Source of the DNA: Candidatus Neomarinimicrobiota bacterium
GTDB taxonomy: Bacteria; Fidelibacterota; Marinisomatia; Marinisomatales; TCS55
NCBI GenBank assembly: GCA_018651745.1
Contig: JABIDL010000022.1
Coordinates: forward strand, 43,294 to 107,293
Reading direction: 5' to 3'
Length of the DNA stretch: 64,000 bases
Shown piece by piece: positions 61,524 through 64,000 of the stretch. The notes beneath the pieces are model-generated. The model saw only the letters and a list, made by a program, of their open reading frames with translations. It was not told the origin of the DNA and did no database searches. How positions within the stretch are numbered: position 1 is the stretch's first letter; each line of letters opens with the position of its first letter. Made by a program: the position numbers and the translations under genes.

Positions 61524-62587
61524 ATAAAATCTTTCAATGGATTAATGATCGCTTAAATTTGAGCGAAGCTATTGCTTTTGCGACTAAAAAAAGAGTTCCT
61601 GTATTTTATGGAACCGTTTGGTACTATCTAGGAGGTATTTCACTTTTTCTTTTTGCTACTCAACTTGTTACCGGCATTCTTCTTATTTTATATTACCAGC
61701 CGGGTTCTACAACAGCCTTCGAGAGTGTAAAATTTATTGTTAGTAAAGTCGAATTTGGATGGCTTATTCGAGAACTACACAGTTGGTCTGCGAATTTATT
61801 CATCCTATTTGTATTTGCTCATATGTTTACGGTCTTTTTTGCAAAAGCGTACCGAAAACCGCGAGAGATGACTTGGATTTCGGGAATGATTCTTCTTGTT
61901 TTGGGGCTTGCTTTCGGGTTTTCAGGATATTTGTTACCTTGGAATGAGTTAGCATATTTTGCCACTAAAGTTGGTTCTGATATTGCCGGCGCCGTTCCTT
62001 GGGTGGGTGAATTCTTATTACAAGTTTTACGAGCTGGGGACGAAGTAACCGGCGCAACCCTCACTCGGTTTTATGGGATACACATTGCAGTTCTGCCTGG
62101 TATATTTACTATCATTCTCGCTTTTCACTTAATGTTAGTTCAGATTCAAGGAATGAGCGTACCGCCTGAAATCGAAAAACTTCCGGAAGAAAAAAGACAA
62201 ACCATTCCATTTTTCCCAGACTTTGTTTTACGAGACTTTATGGTTTGGTTAATTGTGTTAAACGTTGTGGCATTGCTCGCCGTTTTCTTTCCATGGGAAT
62301 TAGGGAATAAAGCAGATCCCCTGGCTCCGGCGCCGGCCGGGATTCGCCCTGAATGGTATTTTATGTTTATGTTTCAAACATTAAAATTAATTCCTGCTCA
62401 TGTGTTCTTTTTGGAGGGCGAGTTGTTCGGAATTTTATTATTTTCTATCGGTGGGCTCATCTGGTTTTTCGTGCCCTTTTTAGATAAAAAAGCACATAAA
62501 GGAATCCGATCAAAATTTTGGACTTGGTTTGGTATTCTATTAATTATTTATATGATAATATTGACAATTTGGGGGTACTTGGTTTGA
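61520..62587 (+). CDS. Cytochrome b of a Rieske/bc complex (b6-like fused to subunit IV)
   Basis: The 355-residue protein starts at TTG (61520). Eight or nine transmembrane helices can be drawn. Heme-ligand histidines are likely in LIRELHSWSANLFILFVFAHMF and FYGIHIAVLP, LAFHLMLVQ. The quinol-site PEWY motif lies in GIRPEWYFMFMFQTLK and FSGYLLPW matches the b-helix loop. It receives quinol electrons and passes them to Rieske and, with c-type cytochromes, onward. The TTGA junction with the upstream Rieske gene and a second with the downstream cytochrome gene suggest tight coupling. Confidence 0.95.
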   Translation: MNKIFQWINDRLNLSEAIAFATKKRVPVFYGTVWYYLGGISLFLFATQLVTGILLILYYQPGSTTAFESVKFIVSKVEFGWLIRELHSWSANLFILFVFAHMFTVFFAKAYRKPREMTWISGMILLVLGLAFGFSGYLLPWNELAYFATKVGSDIAGAVPWVGEFLLQVLRAGDEVTGATLTRFYGIHIAVLPGIFTIILAFHLMLVQIQGMSVPPEIEKLPEEKRQTIPFFPDFVLRDFMVWLIVLNVVALLAVFFPWELGNKADPLAPAPAGIRPEWYFMFMFQTLKLIPAHVFFLEGELFGILLFSIGGLIWFFVPFLDKKAHKGIRSKFWTWFGILLIIYMIILTIWGYLV

Positions 62588-63813
62588 AGAAGTGGCTATT
62601 CTTTATAACCTTCGGTTTTACCGCAACGATTATAGCGGAAGAAGATAGTTGCATTTCTTGCCATTTAGATCAAGATGAGGGAGAAATACTTGTTGAAGGG
62701 TTTTTGTCAGGAATTCATGCAAACAAAAACATTGGCTGTGCGGGTTGCCATGGTGGAGACCCAGAAGCGTTTGATGATGAAGATGAAGCAATGTGGGATG
62801 TGGATGATTTTCTTTCTGATATAACGAAGCATGATCAGCTCGAAATGTGTGGTAAGTGCCATAGTTCGCCCAAATATATGATGCAGTTCTCAGCATCGAT
62901 AAAGACGGACCAAGTAAGCCAATATAAAACTAGTAAGCATGGTGAGTCTCTGATTTCCGGAAATGAAAAAGGCGCTATTTGTACTGACTGCCACAGTGTG
63001 CACGGAGTGCTGTCAGTTGATGATCCGCGATCGACTGTTTATCCAACAAACCTGCCAACTACATGTGGAGAATGTCATTCAAATGCTTCTTATATGGAAG
63101 GCACGGATCTACCAACTGATCAATTTGAAAAATATCAAAATTCAGTTCATGGAAAAGCACTTTTAGAACATGGTGATATTGGATCTCCAGCCTGTAATGA
63201 TTGTCATGGAAATCACGGTGCTACACCGCCTGATATTTCTCACGTAAAAGATATTTGCGGAACGTGTCATATAAACAATAGAGACCTATTTCAAAATAGC
63301 CATCTCTTTTCAGCGTTGGCTGAGGGGGGATTTGCACAATGTAGCGCTTGTCATAATAATCATGAAATCATCAAACCCGATGACACATTATTAGATTGGT
63401 CTGACAATTCGTTGTGTCGCCAATGCCACCCGGAAGGCGGCGAAGCTAAATTGATGGCTGACCACTTTTATAACTTAATTGATAGTTTGAAAACTAGTTT
63501 AGATCAGGCTCAAAATCTGGTAAAGGCTGCCGAACAAAAAGGAATGGTGGTAAGTGATTTGCTTTTTGATTTAGATGAAACGAGGAAAACGCTAATACAC
63601 ACTAGAACCAATATACATAGTTTTAATATTGATTATGTTGACTCAAATGCTGTAGCGGGATTTAAAGCTGCCCAGGCGGCAATGATGGGGGCAAACGCCA
63701 GTTTGAACGAATTTGGTTTTCGCCAAAAAGGACTTTTTCTTTTTTCATTCATTATTACGTTTCTCGTTTTAGTCCTTGGTATAAAAATTAAGGGTTTAAA
63801 AGAAAATAATTAA
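62584..63813 (+). CDS. Membrane-anchored nine-heme cytochrome c
   Basis: The TTG at 62584 overlaps the cytochrome b stop (TTGA) and gives 409 residues with a signal peptide (LKKWLFFITFGFTATIIAEE); an upstream ATG at 62518 lies inside the cytochrome b gene. Nine CxxCH sites are seen (CISCH, CAGCH, CGKCH, CTDCH, CGECH, CNDCH, CGTCH, CSACH, CRQCH). A coiled-coil region (residues about 300-350) and a C-terminal transmembrane helix (KGLFLFSFIITFLVLVLGIKI) follow. It is likely the electron outlet of the Rieske/cytochrome b complex. The partner is unknown. Confidence 0.88.
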   Translation: MKKWLFFITFGFTATIIAEEDSCISCHLDQDEGEILVEGFLSGIHANKNIGCAGCHGGDPEAFDDEDEAMWDVDDFLSDITKHDQLEMCGKCHSSPKYMMQFSASIKTDQVSQYKTSKHGESLISGNEKGAICTDCHSVHGVLSVDDPRSTVYPTNLPTTCGECHSNASYMEGTDLPTDQFEKYQNSVHGKALLEHGDIGSPACNDCHGNHGATPPDISHVKDICGTCHINNRDLFQNSHLFSALAEGGFAQCSACHNNHEIIKPDDTLLDWSDNSLCRQCHPEGGEAKLMADHFYNLIDSLKTSLDQAQNLVKAAEQKGMVVSDLLFDLDETRKTLIHTRTNIHSFNIDYVDSNAVAGFKAAQAAMMGANASLNEFGFRQKGLFLFSFIITFLVLVLGIKIKGLKENN

Positions 63814-63876
63814 GGGTCATGACTAGTTTAGCGTTTTATTTCGAAAGTTTTCGAGTAATATTTGGTAGATATTTTC

Positions 63877-64000
63877 ATGCCTGTAATTGAACCTAAACTC
63901 ACTTTCTTTCAAATGAAAATAGAACGCATTTTTATGGATTCCACGATATTTAGAAAGCCTGGTTTTCGCGTACCCCCAAAAGCTCTCAATCCCATTAATA
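63877..64000 (+). CDS. Start of an unidentified gene (partial, 3' end off window)
   Basis: The ATG at 63877 opens a 41-residue frame, MPVIEPKLTFFQMKIERIFMD and on, that runs off the end of the window. No signal peptide or motif is recognised. It is 63 bases past the nine-heme cytochrome gene on the same strand and may belong to the same operon. Confidence 0.4.
   Translation, partial: MPVIEPKLTFFQMKIERIFMDSTIFRKPGFRVPPKALNPIN

Overview
The window reads as a chromosomal segment of an AT-rich, Gram-negative bacterium of the FCB superphylum. The best guess is Candidatus Marinimicrobia (Neomarinimicrobiota, SAR406) or a close relative. This is inference from gene content: SusC-like TonB-dependent receptors with carboxypeptidase-regulatory plugs, PorV-like barrels, a large exported protein with a type-IX-like C-terminal sorting region, an archaeal-type prolyl-tRNA synthetase, lipoproteins with canonical lipoboxes and multiheme cytochromes. 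No rRNA, tRNA, CRISPR array, prophage or complete insertion sequence was recognised.

Layout. 1-2.2 kb: the edge of an outer-membrane barrel gene pair and two small paralogous membrane peptides. 2.4-9.8 kb: a surface-glycan locus (three glycosyltransferases, a flippase, a FemAB-like transferase, an LtaS-like sulfatase). 9.9-17.6 kb: housekeeping genes (enolase, FtsB-like, MotA/MotB, rhomboid, RecO, ProRS). 17.7-25.3 kb: peptidases, an amidohydrolase, a SpoU methylase, a CPBP protease, MgtE and a glycosyltransferase. 25.3-30.3 kb: a TonB receptor with a beta-helix lipoprotein, a diverged AroQ homologue and an M23 peptidase lipoprotein. 30.5-39.4 kb: a CADD-type enzyme and a receptor/cargo/PorV operon behind a CRP-like palindrome. 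39.4-46.8 kb: a LolA-like/ABC/barrel operon interrupted by three hairpin-forming repeats. 46.8-55.1 kb: threonine synthase, a DUF1028 protein, an rRNA methylase, an exported EF-hand protein with two C2H2 zinc-finger motifs, and an orphan secretin with a lipoprotein partner. 55.2-59 kb: a methyltransferase, a probable selenocysteine-containing ArsC protein in an operon with an iodotyrosine-deiodinase-like flavoprotein, PAP2 and an alpha/beta hydrolase. 59.1-64 kb: an octaheme HAO-like cytochrome followed by a c554-like cytochrome, Rieske protein, cytochrome b and a nine-heme cytochrome.

The most notable observation is at 55961-56311. An ArsC-family reading frame has an in-frame UGA exactly at the catalytic cysteine (codon 12). 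It has a strong Shine-Dalgarno and an intact downstream frame with the three anion-binding arginines, and a 7-bp stem-loop follows the UGA at the position expected of a bacterial SECIS element. Read conventionally, only an N-terminally truncated, inactive protein would be called. Also notable are the canonical C2H2 fingers in a secreted acidic protein, the cytochrome cluster with two TTGA stop/start overlaps, the family of inverted-repeat elements in the ABC operon (one supplies the C-terminus of the ATPase), and an AroQ homologue that seems to have lost its catalytic residues.
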